Origin: Siphonodentalium dalli
Lineage: Eukaryota; Mollusca; Scaphopoda; Gadilida; Siphonodentaliidae
Length of the DNA: 64,000 bases
Reading direction: 5' to 3'
Assembly (NCBI GenBank): GCA_032622095.1
Contig: CP136064.1
Location: forward strand, 145,223,954 to 145,287,953
Shown here: one piece after another, positions 35,275-48,064 of the stretch
How positions within the stretch are numbered: position 1 is the first letter of the stretch
Layout of the letters: every line of letters starts with the position of its first letter
Program-made: the position numbers and the translations under genes
The notes under the pieces: generated by a model
What the model was told of the DNA's origin: nothing
Database searches by the model: none
What the model saw: the letters and a program-made list of their open reading frames with translations, nothing else

Positions 35275-38200
35275 ATGCTAAAGCTCATCGAACATACGAA
35301 TCTCAAAAGCATAGTCTATGATTCACAGCTGCAGCCCATTAATCATTACCCCACGCTACCATCAAAGTGTCAAAACCAACGATATATTAATTACCGCACG
35401 CGGCGCCCACTTAATCTTCCTCGCCGCAGGCAGGTCACACATACCACCAACTGCAATAACAGGTGTCCCTCTATGAAATCCATATTTCATAATATATCCA
35501 ATAAGTCTATCTTACCTCTTCTTGATTTAAACTTTCCTTCCCAATTTAAAACCGTGAATCGCCTTGAAAAACCAAAGCACCAACAAATTACTAATTCTCA
35601 TTCATCATCCAAAAGAAAGTCAACATGCGCCAATTCTCGCGAATCACATTCCAATACTGCAATTAACCCTGTAATACCACCATTAAAACCCATACAACAC
35701 ACTATACCAGTACTTAAATATCCAAGTGATATGACAGATGGTGCTCTAAACCAAACACCATGCTCAACTATCATTAAAATACACAAACAACGCATTCGTT
35801 CACTATTAGACTCCGGGGCAACCACCAGTTGCTTGAAATACGACATTTATAGATCCATACCAAATCGACCACCTTTAATTAAAGAACATGTGTTACTCAC
35901 ATCAGCCGATGGAACACCAATGAAAGTTTTTGGATCCACACATCTCACATTTAGAATCGGAAAACTCATTCTTACTCACAAATTTGTCATATGTGCAACC
36001 TTGTCCCGTCCCTGCATTTTAGGGCGCGACTTTATGAAACAACACAGTATTAGACTTTACTTTGATCTAGAAAAATTCAGAATACAGAATCAATTATACC
36101 CAATGTTAAGGGACGGTCACATTGCATCACTCATCCGATCAACAAATAACGTTTCATTATCACCCCACTCATGCGCCATCATAACAGGCAGACTCATAGG
36201 GCCAAATGATATGTTTAACCTACCTATAATCCGAATAGGCAAAGGTAACATGTCCATTTTCGAACACGAACCAAATGTACATGTAACCGACACGCTAGCA
36301 GATGCAAATAATCCAAATATTTGCGTCATGATAGAAAACCAATCGGCGTCACATATGTCCATTAGGAAAGGTCGTGTAATAGCACAAGCATTTGGCACTC
36401 AAGAGCAAATGATATGCAGGGCATCCGATGAGCAAAACATTAACTCATCTCCGCCAATCAAACACAGTATAAACACCATAGGTGACCGGCAAGACATTAA
36501 CCCTCCAGTCACCAAGACTCAACCTATATCTATCGATGATATCGTGGCACCTCAACACCTTAAACAGCAAATATTGCAACTAGTATCACAATACCCTGAT
36601 GTTTTTACAAATGACATAAACAAGATAGGATATTGTCCAAAAATTAAAATGAAAATCGACCTCAAACCAAATACTTTACCTATTTTTTGCAAAAAATATC
36701 CGACACCACTGAACAAACAACGAATTATGGCTGCTGAGATAAAAAAATTATTAGATGCAGACATTATTAGACCCACTGCCCATTCATCGTGGGGATTTCC
36801 CAGTCTCCTCATACGCAAATCCACACCCAACCCCGATGGTACTCCAAATTACCGATTGGTAATCGATCTGAGAAAACTCAATGATGTTTCCATTCCATTA
36901 AAATAGTCTATGCCTAGTTTTACAGAAATATCGTCCAAGTTACTCGGCTCAACTATTTTCAGTATCTTTGATTTATCAAATGCTTATCATGTTATTGGAG
37001 CCGAACCCGAACTTGTTCCCATATTAACTATGAATACGTCCGAAGGACAATACAGTTATCAAAGAGCCCCGATGGGATATGTCTCGAGCTCAGGGTATTT
37101 TTTAAAACTCATGAACACGGCCCTACACGATTTACCATTTGTAGAAGGATTTGTCGATGACCTGATCTGTCATAGCTCCGATCCTCAAACGCATATACAG
37201 CAGCTCACAAAATTATTTGACAGACTCAGGGAATACGGCTTAATAGTTAAACTATCAAAATCTAAATTTTGCCAACCACAAGTCAAATTTTTAGGGCATA
37301 TTATTTCCGACAAGGGCACATCCCCTGACCCTGAAAAAATTTCAATTATCAAGTCTCTACCACCTCCGAAATCAGTTAAAGAAGTCCGCAGATTACTGGG
37401 AATTCTTAATTTTTACAGGTCATATTCTCCTACTTTCGCATCCACGGCATTGCCTTTAATCAAACTCACAGCCAAATATGCTAAATTTGTGTGGGATGCG
37501 CCGTGCCAAACAGCGTTCGACACGCTTAAAGAAAGCTTAGCAACCGCCCCCATCTTAGCTTACCCAAATCCCGACAAACTGTTCATTCTGACAGTAGATG
37601 CATCTATCCATAGTATCGGGGCGATACTATCACAATATGCTAATAGCCAAGATGATAAACACGTTGAACTACCAATCGCGTTCGCCAGTAAAAAACTTAA
37701 CAAATCACAAAGGAATTATTCTGTCACGGAAAAAGAAGCATTCGCTATATATACGTTTGCAAGGCAATTTAAATTTTACTTACAGGGATCCCAAGTAGAG
37801 ATTAAAACAGATCATTTACCCCTCATCCACATGTTTAAAAAACAGGATCTGATAAACACAAAAATTCAAAAATGGTTTTTGGAAATATCAGCATTGAACC
37901 CAAAAATTACTTATATTAAAGGCACGAACAATGTTACGGCCGATTTTTGCAGTCGGATAAACCCCGACACACACCCGTGCATCATTTCTTGCACAGATAG
38001 CGACCCAAATCCACCCACCAATCCCCTTGTACAGGATGTTAATATACTTGACATGAAAGATATTCAGGAATTCTCAAAACGAAATAAACAACCAAAAAAA
38101 AAACGGATTCTGAATCATCAGTTGATCTTGACGACAGCCCGGTCCTTCCTCCTATAACTAATATAAGAGATGAACAATCAGCAGACCACACAATCACCGA

Positions 38201-39842
38201 GATTATCAAACAAATGCAATCAATAAATATACTCGAAAAATTAGCAAAAACCTTTATTCTCAAAGATGGTATCCTACACTATATATCAATATATAATGAC
38301 ATACCTAAATTACGAATATATATAACGGACAAAATAGCGCAGGAAGATATATCCCAATATCACAGTCTCGGCCATAGAGCGGTACAATCGCTATACGCGA
38401 CCATACGAAACAGATATTACACACCTCAGTTGTTTGCAAAAATTGTCACATACATAAACAATTGTCATACATGCCGACAACGAAATGCTTACAATCCAAA
38501 AATCCCGCTTCAACCAGTCACTGCCCCATCGAGACCAGGACAACTCATAGCCATCGATCTTATGGGACCATTTTCCCCCAAAACACAATCAGGAAATAGA
38601 TTTATCTTAACTATTATTGATCAATTTTCATTACATACTTTAGCATACGCATTACCTAACAAAATGGTGGATACAATTTTAGAGAGATTGAATTCAGAGT
38701 ATTTCACTTTATTTGGATCAGTTGAGTCAATATTACCATATCAATCACTGCCTCACTAGTTTTTACAGACCCCAATCTAATGGGAAGTCAGAACGATCGC
38801 ATAGAAGTCTAGCATCAATCATTTCAACAATCACCCAAGCAAATGTAGAAAATTGGGACCTATATCTAAATTATGCATCACAAGTAATGAACTTCTATTG
38901 TTCCAGTGTACATACACATTCACCATTTTTTTTAGAGAACCACAGATAAGCATAGACCGAATTTTAACACACAGAGAAAAGTATTTAGGAGAGGATTTTT
39001 TAGCCACCACGCTTCAAAATCAACACATTATTTTTAAAACTACAAAATCTCTTCTCGAAACAGCCTCTCGCAACCACAAACAGAACAGAGGTGGATCTAT
39101 TCCAACCTTTAAAATAGGCCAATCCGTCTATTACAAAATCCACCAACCAAATCACAAATTTTCATTTAAATATGAGCCGTTTTGGCGTATCTTAAAACAA
39201 ACAGGCCCCATATCTTACATATTAAGACATGACCTATCTGCTAAATTAACAAAATCACATGCTAAACACATCAAACCATCCCCTGTTGATTGGCCAACAC
39301 CCCAACGGCCCACTCATTTAAAGAATAAACGACATAATCGATTTGCATTTCCACCGAGTGAAACCAGTGTTGATAGTAATAACTCTCAATCCACGTTGGA
39401 ATCAGACGATGACCTCAAAACGACGGCAATTAAGCGCGCTCAACTTGAGCGATCAAACACAGACGACAGTTCTTCAATACCATTGGCTGAGTTAGCCAAC
39501 AGACTCATGGCTTCAAAACATTTTAATAAAACAGACAGCCAATCACCCCCGCAATTTTCACCCAGCGACCAATCAAGGCCACAAACACAGGAACCAAATG
39601 TCATAAAACACAAATTAATTACAACACAAAATTCTTATAATACTACGCCAGACACAAAATCGTATCGCGCAGATAACAAACGCGGCCGGCATCGTAAATT
39701 ATATACACCGTACGCCACACACACGCCAAAAGATTCATCGCTTTCTAATCCCTCATTTAGCAGCCCTTCGACGAATTGGTCAAACGAAAGTACGGAAACA
39801 TATGATTTATATCAGATGACAACTGATATCGAACATTCATAA
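35275..39842 (+). pseudogene. Gypsy-2 pol (protease, RT, RNase H, integrase)
   Basis: Order PR-RT-RH-IN. Protease has D-S-G-A at 35809. The RT start is followed by an in-frame TAG at 36904-36906, then continues in the same frame with FDLSNAYH and the catalytic FVDD (37150-37161). RNase H has VDAS near 37594. An A10 run (38094-38103) shifts the frame. Integrase shows its HHCC finger (about 38361-38475) and first Asp (38556) and the Glu in NGKSER (38791). Only 78 codons separate these two against 95 in Gypsy-1, so the second catalytic Asp segment is gone. Another shift lies in the T-run at 38926-38933. The C-terminus has a GPY/F-like module, then a Ser/Thr-rich tail. Not functional. Confidence 0.88.
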
Positions 39843-41384
39843 TCATGTATCAAAATACCTCACAATCACTAATGATAGATAGTGTACATAACTTTTATTA
39901 GTATTATATAAAACAGGTTTTACAAAGGCAGACCAGACGGCACCTTCTCCCATCGCACCCCTTAGACATAGAGATAGGCACCCTGCCACCTCACATAATG
40001 AACTTGCCAAAAAAAAAACGATAATCTTTACTCATACCAGTGGCATGATCATTTAGCATATACATCAAACAGGGCATTGTCTCATTTCCCAAATCTCTAA
40101 TTCAATTATCGATAACAGGTGTACGTTGAGTCATGATGCCGAAGTAAATTTAACCTAATAGACATGTAATATATATCTTTCGCTAACGACTGACACTTGG
40201 CGTCTTTGCCCAATTGTTTATTCACGAAACATGCCAATCTGTCAATCATTGCCTTTCGCATCAGTCTCTGATATCTCCGCGTTCTAAACACTAATGGGAT
40301 TTCAATATGGCAAACTCCCGTTCATAACTCAGTTACATCATCATTCCCTCCAATATGCTTAACTCAATCATATATTCATTGACATAGCACACGAACGCCA
40401 CAATACACTATATATATTATATAGTAGTTGATACAATAATCACGGCATATTTCCCTCAATATTACTACCCCCAATACTGCCAAACAACGCTCTTTATCAT
40501 AGAACGGTTGGTACAGAAACCATGGCATATTATCCCTCAATGTAGACACCCCCCCACTAACGCCACAATACACTATATATTATATAGTAGGTGATACAAT
40601 AATCACGGCATATTTCCCTCAATATTACTACCCCCAATACTGCCAAACAACGCTCTTTATCATAGAACGATTGGTACAGAAACCACGGCATATTATCCCT
40701 CAATGTAGACACCCCCCACCAACGCCGCAATACTATATATATTATATAGTAGTTGATACAATAATCATGGCATATTTCCCTCAACATCACTACCCCCAAT
40801 ACTGCCAAACAACGCTCTTTATCATAGAACGATTGGTACAGAAACCACGGCATTTCCACCGTCATCACTCAATACCTATTCCATTTCCCACCTCACTTCT
40901 CACATACATTTGCCGACATTAGTTGAACCCATGAAACCCCGAAGCAAACATATAACGCTCTTTACTATAAAGCGTATATTATATCAACCCCGGCATTTCT
41001 CCCATATTCAATACATTCCCATAAACTCTCCGAAATAACTAAAACCAAATTTATTTGAACGAACAAACAAACGCTCTTCATTCTAAAACTTAGATAACCC
41101 AATCAATAACAGTATTGAACTCTGTAATAATTCTTGGCAGCGGGCTAATAATATATTTATCTCTTTATATTTCAACCAATCTTAGACTATAATTAAATAA
41201 TCTTTGGCGATTTAGCACATTTACAGAAGTTACTCTTTGTATTTCAACCAATATTGCCACCTTTGGTGCATTACCACGGTTACAACAACATAAAAGCCAT
41301 GCCCACGCGAATCTATCTTTATAATCAGATACCGCTAACCCGCTAATACACACCTATATTTTTACTTATAGGGGTGCAAGCGAT
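39843..41384 (+). other. Gypsy-2 pol-env spacer with tandem repeats, copy 1
   Basis: An unusually long 1.5-kb gap between pol and env. Three tandem units of about 165 bp (40395, 40560, 40722-40857) each carry AACGCTCTTTATCAT and ACGGCAT. Two further copies of the 12-base motif follow at 40954 and 41070 (the last a one-base variant). Directly before env, TTTTTACTTATAG/GGG (about 41363) fits a 3' splice site. No credible ORF. Confidence 0.7.
40486..40965 (+). promoter_or_regulatory. cluster of AACGCTCTTTA motifs, copy 1
   Basis: Exact AACGCTCTTTA at 40486, 40649, 40811 and 40954, followed by AACGCTCTTCA at 41070. Three sit inside the tandem units, but the last two do not, so the motif is retained outside the array. 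Function unknown. Confidence 0.5.
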
Positions 41385-43597
41385 ATGAAGCCTACAGAAA
41401 ACTTCGTTAAAGCGACCCTCTTCATACTTATCATCGGCTTTCAAACTAGTGACGCTATGTTAACTCGACAGAACATGTTATTTTTGCATCACCGGCAAAT
41501 TGCTGTCTCTAATGAAAATTGGGATCTCAGTTTTCTCATCGAACTCACACCATATTATACCTACATAGCAAGACTCGCTACCGCCATAAGGATGGCCCAA
41601 AATAAACTCAATAGCATTTGTGCCACGTTTCATCAAAGCACATATCACCATAACAAACCTCCATTCAGGAACGAGACAAATAACATTAACTTTAATCTCA
41701 TCAACATTTTGACAGACTTACAAACTGAATTAGCAGCAGCTCTCACGGAAACAAAACAAATCCAATATGAATATCATAATTATTATCAACTCCATAATAC
41801 CAAAAGACTCAAACGAGCAATTTTACCAGTAATAAGCGATATAGCTAAGTTTTTATTCTGCACACCTTCGATGTCAGATATTACACATGTAGAAGATAAC
41901 ATACGAACCCTCTACCAAAACCAAAAAAAATCCAACACGACACTCAAACCGCTTATTCTATCATGAACATCACACGCGTCATTTCAAACGAAAATCGCCA
42001 ACGAGTCAACACATTATCAACAACAATATCCAATATTCAAGCCACACTTCGAAAAGAAACACATCGGACTCAAAAACATGTGCATACAATTGAAATATTC
42101 ACAATCATCAACGCTAAGTTTCTAGTAATATTACATGAAATACAACAAGATGTTATCCAAGCAAAATTATATTTGCGACATCTTAAAGTTCAAATTGCCT
42201 CTCTAATTAACCACCGATTTACACCGGAGATCATAAGCCCAATACATTTAAAAAAGGCACTTGACAGTATAACGAAATTACTTCCAGCCCATTTGAAGTT
42301 ACCATTCCCCATAGAATCGGGAATTGCAAAATATTACCAACATTTGAAGACACAAACCATACTCACAGACAGCAGACTAATCATTACCATAACAATTTAT
42401 TTACTCGATATCAGAATGCAGTTTGACATATTCCGCGCTATACCATTTTTTTATCCATTAGACCCTCGAGACCCAAAACTCAGACACAACAATAAATATA
42501 CAGTTGCCCGAATCGATATTACTCATAATTACCTGTTATTATCTCCCGACCGATCCAAATATACCACCATTGGTGACAATCACCCGTGTATTTTAAACAA
42601 ATTACCATATTGTAAAATTCAAAAAATTTCAATCGCCGCATCACATAATCATAACTGCCTACTCAACATATTCACCAATGATACAAAAAATACCGCCACA
42701 AATTGCCCTATAGCCATCTACCCTCAGTATAATTTACCATCCGCTATTAAGCTGGCGGCATGTACATGGCTTATAACAACCACGAAAGCTCATACATTTA
42801 CAGTAAACTGTCATCACAATCTCTTAAGAAAACGACCGTATAGAATCACAATTTTACCCCCCATCGCAACGATAACTTTACCACCAAGGTGCATAGCTAC
42901 ATCAGCCAGTATCAAACTAATTGCATTCACAACTTTGAACTCATCAAACATCACCATCAAGACACAAATAACCCAATTACAATCAACTATTGAATTACAT
43001 AAATTGCCACAATGGAAGCCATTATTTTCCCAAATTCATAACTTGCCCCCTCAAATTTCGATTCCAAACAAGTTACCCCCCATAAAGCAACTATCCCTAT
43101 ATGATTTTCTGCAAACAGTCACTTCCCTGCAACCCATCAAACAAAAGCAAAAACAAGATTATTACCAAATCATCATTCCCGCGGTCATTACGTTCATATT
43201 AATTTTACTGATTGCCATCTCAAGTCGCAAATACGTTATTCAGTGTATTACGAAAATTTTCCAATATCAGACTCAACACAATCACAACACGAGACGAATT
43301 AAAATCGCAAAACGACGAAATAAACTTAACCAAATGATAAATGGAACTGATATGCAACTTCGTCACAGACTAACCCCACCAATACCCAAGGAAGCTACGA
43401 AAGATATTCATTTGTCTCCAGCTAAGCAACCTCAAATACAAAGTACACAAGAAGATTTGACATTTCCCAAAAAACACCCGCGAGATGTTGATGATGAATC
43501 ATCCACATTACGACCTATGAAAATAATAAAAACTCACGCGTCCATCCATAACCCACCACTGATCATTTTTATCAATAATACCATTTTTTTTCTATAA
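41385..43597 (+). pseudogene. Gypsy-2 env (F-like), copy 1, frameshifted
   Basis: Same gene as 55955-58168. It opens at ATG 41385 with a signal-peptide-like start, has the basic cleavage motif near 41802-41816, then breaks at an A-run of eight (41923-41930; nine in copy 2). The rest, from about 41963 to 43597, is open in the shifted frame and includes the transmembrane segment. It also has Cys in place of Gly in the conserved FLFGT segment near 41876. Not expected to give a complete protein. Confidence 0.88.
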
Positions 43598-44377
43598 GGG
43601 GCACAAACCCACAGACTAATTCTAATTTCGTTACTGCATCCATACCCCGGCAGCTGTAGATACTAACGCCATTATGACACGTGCCAATCCCTAGCGTTAG
43701 ACAACTGACCGCCAATTATCATCAATAACATTGGTCACGGATCTCGCCAACTATCAACAAACGCATTTATAAATGCCTCATATACCACACTCCAAACAAT
43801 ATTTCACCTCTGACACATGCTCTCAACAATTCCCTGTGCAATTGACGGCAGATGAGAAACATTTGGTCTCTCATTACCACAATACCGAATGTATACATAT
43901 CCTCATGATTTTATTAACAATACAACATGCATTTATATAATACATCACCAATGTACATCATTTACAAAACATACCATGCACTATTACCGTATTGTTATAT
44001 TCATTACTTCTCATACTTGTATCTCTATATTCTATTATCACACCTTATCCTACATATCAATATAGCACGCATTATCACTGCTTGCCCGATCATTTATATA
44101 CCAACCCATATATGCTTTTCCCACCATTTATTTCATGATCTCATAATATTGCGTATTATCATTTTAAGACAACTTTGTTCCATATGTATTAATCATAACT
44201 TCACCACAATCAATGTTACAAAGTATCGATCGACTTACTATATGATCACCATCGTCATTATATTTCATTTCAGCCTCATCCATACCATGGTCACAAATAC
44301 CCCAGTTAGGTCCATAATTTTGATGTTACATAAGATTTTCCGCTGCGCTAAAAATCTTACACGGGTGGGGGGACATA
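43598..44377 (+). other. Gypsy-2 env-LTR interval, copy 1
   Basis: It ends with a purine tract, GGGTGGGGGGA at 44363-44373, close to the 3' LTR. A 151-codon hydrophobic frame (43927-44382) spans most of it and reads into the LTR. Because this strand is poor in G, TAG and TGA stops are rare, so openness is weak evidence of coding. Confidence 0.6.
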
Positions 44378-44382
44378 TGTGA
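43927..44382 (+). CDS. doubtful hydrophobic ORF, copy 1
   Basis: 151 codons rich in Ile, His, Tyr and Leu, with several possible membrane segments. It is identical in copy 2 (58498-58953), but the duplication is too recent for that to show selection. It overlaps the polypurine tract and ends 5 bp inside the LTR. No family recognised. Most likely a chance frame in G-poor DNA; an accessory membrane protein is the alternative. Confidence 0.2.
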   Translation: MHLYNTSPMYIIYKTYHALLPYCYIHYFSYLYLYILLSHLILHINIARIITACPIIYIPTHICFSHHLFHDLIILRIIILRQLCSICINHNFTTINVTKYRSTYYMITIVIIFHFSLIHTMVTNTPVRSIILMLHKIFRCAKNLTRVGGHM

Positions 44383-44836
44383 GATAACTACCCATTATAA
44401 TCTCACAACTTGATTCAAACTATACGAATGTCCCAATATATAAAACCCCAAACTCAGATATTCGTGTTCGGTTCTTAACGAAACCTCACACGTCTTACTC
44501 CCAGCGAAGATATACACACAATGAAGATGGCTCCCAAATATGGTCAAGGGAGATGACCATAACGGTGGAACCAATCCCGATGTGTATTGCCAAACGCCTC
44601 ATCTAATATGCATCCCAAATAGTATATAAGAAACAACCACATCCCATCACATCAAGCTTTCACTAGACTCATCTCATCTCGAGGTTATATCCAGGCATCA
44701 TTCACACCAGGCATCACCCATTCAGGGACATCACTTCGCGGCGACTCTTGATCATTATATTTGTACACACTGCATATCTTATTCACAACATAATAAAGAC
44801 TTGTACCTACTATATCTATGTGTTCATTACCTCACA
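44378..44836 (+). repeat. Gypsy-2 3' LTR, copy 1
   Basis: 459 bp, TGTGAG...CTCACA. It matches 32393-32851 with about four differences. The TATA-like and AATAAA signals are kept. Confidence 0.95.
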
Positions 44837-45150
44837 ATATGTAGACTGATCAAATGGGGAACTGACAAAGGCATCGACTTACTAGTACGTGTTTTGAAAA
44901 AGGACATGTTGCTTGGAGCTATCCCACTAGAACCAAACAGCGTGATAAATTATTTTTAACTTATTTTGAAACAATATACAATAACAATAAAGCAAAGTTT
45001 TCCGCAAAATCACTCAGTTTGAACGATTTTTTTTAATGAACTCAGATTACGTTATGACTGTGATAAGTTACTGGCACGATGCAACATGGAAATAACAGCA
45101 TTTCAACAGAAGTGGTTAATTCTGGAGAAAGCACTAGCCTCCACACAATA
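44837..45150 (+). pseudogene. LINE-C ORF2 C-terminal tail, copy 1
   Basis: Immediately after the LTR a frame begins CRLIKWGTDKG and stops at about 44959. A second piece (about 45028-45150, NELRLRYDCDKLLAR...) resembles the tail of the minus-strand LINE at 28550-28864. Together they look like the end of an L1/Tx1-like ORF2, completing the fragment cut at 32392. Confidence 0.6.
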
Positions 45151-47093
45151 ATATGCCCACCAACAAATATATTCCATTTACCCGGGCAAACCGAAAAACA
45201 TTTGTAAGACAATAACTACATATATCGTCCAATCATCTAGACTTCAAGAGCAATATATGACAAGAAAACCATAGTCAGAAATGGTAACGCCACCAAGATC
45301 ATATTATTAGCCATAAATATAAATTATAATATAATTATAATATAAAATATTATTCTAATATAGGCGCTAACTAATGACTTGTTAAATACCATCTAATAAA
45401 TATTCATCTTATTCACAACTTTAAGGAGTCCTTCTGGCACACGAGAATATTTATCGCCGTTTGATTTGCACCAAGTGAACTCGGCGCATATATAATTGAT
45501 AGAACTGACCTTTATTATGATGATCGTGTCGTTATTTGTTTAAGATACGTATAAATTGACATATACGCACCGTTCCCTATTAAAATCTATATATATCGCC
45601 CATTTTAGGGGACCTCCGCGAATTCGGGGACTTCCGCAAAGTGATCTCCACAAATCGGGACCTACTGCAAATCGTCGCACCCAATGCAATTTGTAAACAA
45701 ATACGATTGACATGCGTTTTAACGAAGTGAGCTTTAATTAAACGAAAGAAGCATTCTACATAAACTATTTGTCGTGGACTCAGCCAGTGTGCCATATATA
45801 TGTGTCAACTAAGGTCGCTTTGCGTGGTAAAAGTGAAAAGTGAAAGTGGAAAATCCTATTGAAAATGAAACTGAAAGTAGCCTACAATTTTGGGAAATTC
45901 CGCGGCAGATTGCAGTGAATCTATACTATTGGAAGTGAATGTACAATTCCTGGAATTCTATCAGATATCCCGACTCTGCTCGTTTTCGTGATCATAGGTT
46001 ATATAGGCCCTATATGACCACGAAAACGAGTCGAGTCGCGATACATCCATCGGTACAAACACATTGTGTATACGATACAATTTTGACTTGATGACCAGAA
46101 AATAAAAGATGGCGGTTAATCCAAGTCTCCAACAGAACAGACATGCGCGCTCCAATTAAAATTACCCACAATTCACTTCACTACACAGGGGTTCCCAAAG
46201 GGTTTATATATTATTTTCAGGCTATCAGAGTATTTATATTTTCAACAACATATTATTACACCGGTGACTTTAAGTTTACAATTTCAGCCTGTCCTGACCC
46301 TATGGATACGATTTATCATATTTTCCAAAACGTATTATACACCGGTGCCGTTAACATTACAATTTCAGCATATACGTGATTCTATGGGTACGATTGAGTA
46401 AGGTACAAAAAAAAATATCCAAGAATATATTTCTCCATTCGACCATGAGTCTATACAGATCTGTACACTAGTGTCCATCCACTTCGTGGCGGTAATAAGG
46501 TGGTACACGAACGACTTAATCCAATCGACAACCATGACGAATTTCTCAAAACTAAAAAAAAAGCCATTTGCACCTGCCTATTGTTATGACCTCCTTAAGA
46601 TAGGTCTATATCTGATACTTCCGTGGCGCAAATAAATTTAGCAAAATGTTGTCAACGTCGAGATAAAGACAACGTTACCAGCCATTGATCAATTACAGTA
46701 ACTATTCTTAAACCTCATAGATATTGCCGCTAGTGGTACGAAAGTAGGCCAGACGCCCACACGCACAATGCATGTGGTCGACTGGAACGTGCGCGCCAGT
46801 CAAATGTATGCATAAATGTAAGTTTGTTTGGTTACCCCTCCCCCACACGGCCCATTGATAAATGTTTGAATGCACATCTGTGTGTAAAATGACCGCAACT
46901 ATATGTATATCTTTTGGTAATAAACATTTAAAAAAAAGATGTGGCATGACCCGAAGATACAAATAACCAACGTGCATCTACTAAATAGTGCACACTGTCT
47001 CTATGGGGATTGACTATTTCGAGTAACATGAACGGAACGAGGAACAGGAACGAGTTCTGAGTAATAGAATGACTATTTCGAGTAACAGGAACG
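45151..47093. other. non-coding flank with a strong hairpin, copy 1
   Basis: AT-rich DNA with no ORF I trust. Positions about 45973-46032 form an inverted repeat: GCTCGTTTTCGTG and CACGAAAACGAGT pair around a near-palindromic centre. About 46258-46375 holds two related blocks with ACACCGGTG and ACAATTTCAGC. A ~90-bp stretch near 45260-45345 (CAGAAATGGTAACGC) resembles 31420-31500. The same DNA recurs at 59722-61667. Confidence 0.55.
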
Positions 47094-48056
47094 AGGAACA
47101 GAGATATAAGCTCACATTTCTCGCGTTTTGCTCTATGTAACGATACATATTATACATCATTCGAAAGGTTAGCATAGCCCCTTCATTAATAGTGCAACAT
47201 TTAGACACTACTTTCGCGAACAAAGCGTACAATTGGCTAGGAACGGCGAGCTTTGAATAAGAAATTAGCTAAACACGAAAAAATCCGAGTACCGGGAATC
47301 AGGAACAGAGATATAAGTTCTCGCGTTTTGCGCTATGTAACGATACATATTATACATCATTCGAAAGGTTAGCATATCCCCTTCATTAATATTCCAACAT
47401 TTAGACACTAATATTGCGAACAAAGCGTACATTTGGCCAGGAACGGCGAGCGTTGAATAAGAAATTAGCTAAAAACTGGAAAAAATCCGACTGACAGGAA
47501 TCAGGAACAGAGATATAAGCTCATATTTCTCGCGTTTTACGCTATGTAAAAATACATATTAAACATCATTCGAAAGGTTAGCATAATTATCCCCTTCATT
47601 AATATTGCAACATTTAGACACTAATATTGCGAACAAAGCGTACATTTGGCCAGGAACGGCGAGCGTTGAATGAATGTTGCAATCTTAATAAAGGGGTGAT
47701 GCTAACCTTTCGAATGATGTATAATATGTATTTTTACATAGCGTAAAACGCGAGAAATATGAGCTTATATCTCTGTTCCTCGATACCGGTTTATCGGATT
47801 TTTCCCCGTTTTTAGCTAATTTCTTATTCAACCCTCGCCGTTCCTGGCCAATTGTACGCTTTGTTCACAAAATAGTGTCTAAATGTTGCAATATTAATGA
47901 AGGAAAGGTGCTAACCTTTCGAATGATGTATGATATGTATTTTTACATAGCGTAAAACGCGAGTAATATGCACTTATATCTCTGTTCCTGATTCCTATTA
48001 GTCGGATTTTTCCCCCAGTTTTTAGCTAATTTCTTATTCAACGCTCGCCGTCAATC
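47094..48056. repeat. mirrored array of ~205-bp repeats, copy 1
   Basis: Three direct units (starting 47094, 47302, 47504), each GGAACAGAGATATAAG to CGGCGAGC(G/T)TTGAAT, are followed from about 47671 by units in opposite orientation (to about 47780, 47792-47990 and a partial one to 48056). The whole forms a large imperfect palindrome centred near 47671. It abuts the polymerase fragment. Confidence 0.85.
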
Positions 48057-48064
48057 CCTCTCTA

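Larger units (their letters stand above)
32393..44836 (+). mobile_element. Gypsy-2, Ty3/gypsy endogenous-retrovirus-like element with env
   Basis: A 12.4-kb element: 459-bp LTRs, leader, possible pre-gag ORF, gag, pol (protease, reverse transcriptase, RNase H, integrase), a repeat-rich spacer, and an env of the baculovirus-F type. This is the organisation of insect errantiviruses. It inserted in LINE-C. Left flank GCTTAT and right flank ATATGT give no clean target duplication, though both are TA-rich as gypsy-group targets are. The plus strand is low in G and rich in A and C throughout, unlike its flanks. Gag, pol and env are broken in this copy; the 3' half is duplicated from 50809 onward. 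Confidence 0.9.

Noticed and set aside
32387-44842. target-site duplication for Gypsy-2
   Set aside because: Flanks GCTTAT and ATATGT do not match over 4-6 bp; TA-rich only.
45580-45795. 71-codon minus-strand ORF
   Set aside because: No recognisable motif; composed partly of short GGGACCT/CCGCAAA repeats.
46143-46379. 78-codon ORF present in both duplicated flanks
   Set aside because: Consists of imperfect tandem blocks and is identical only because the duplication is recent.
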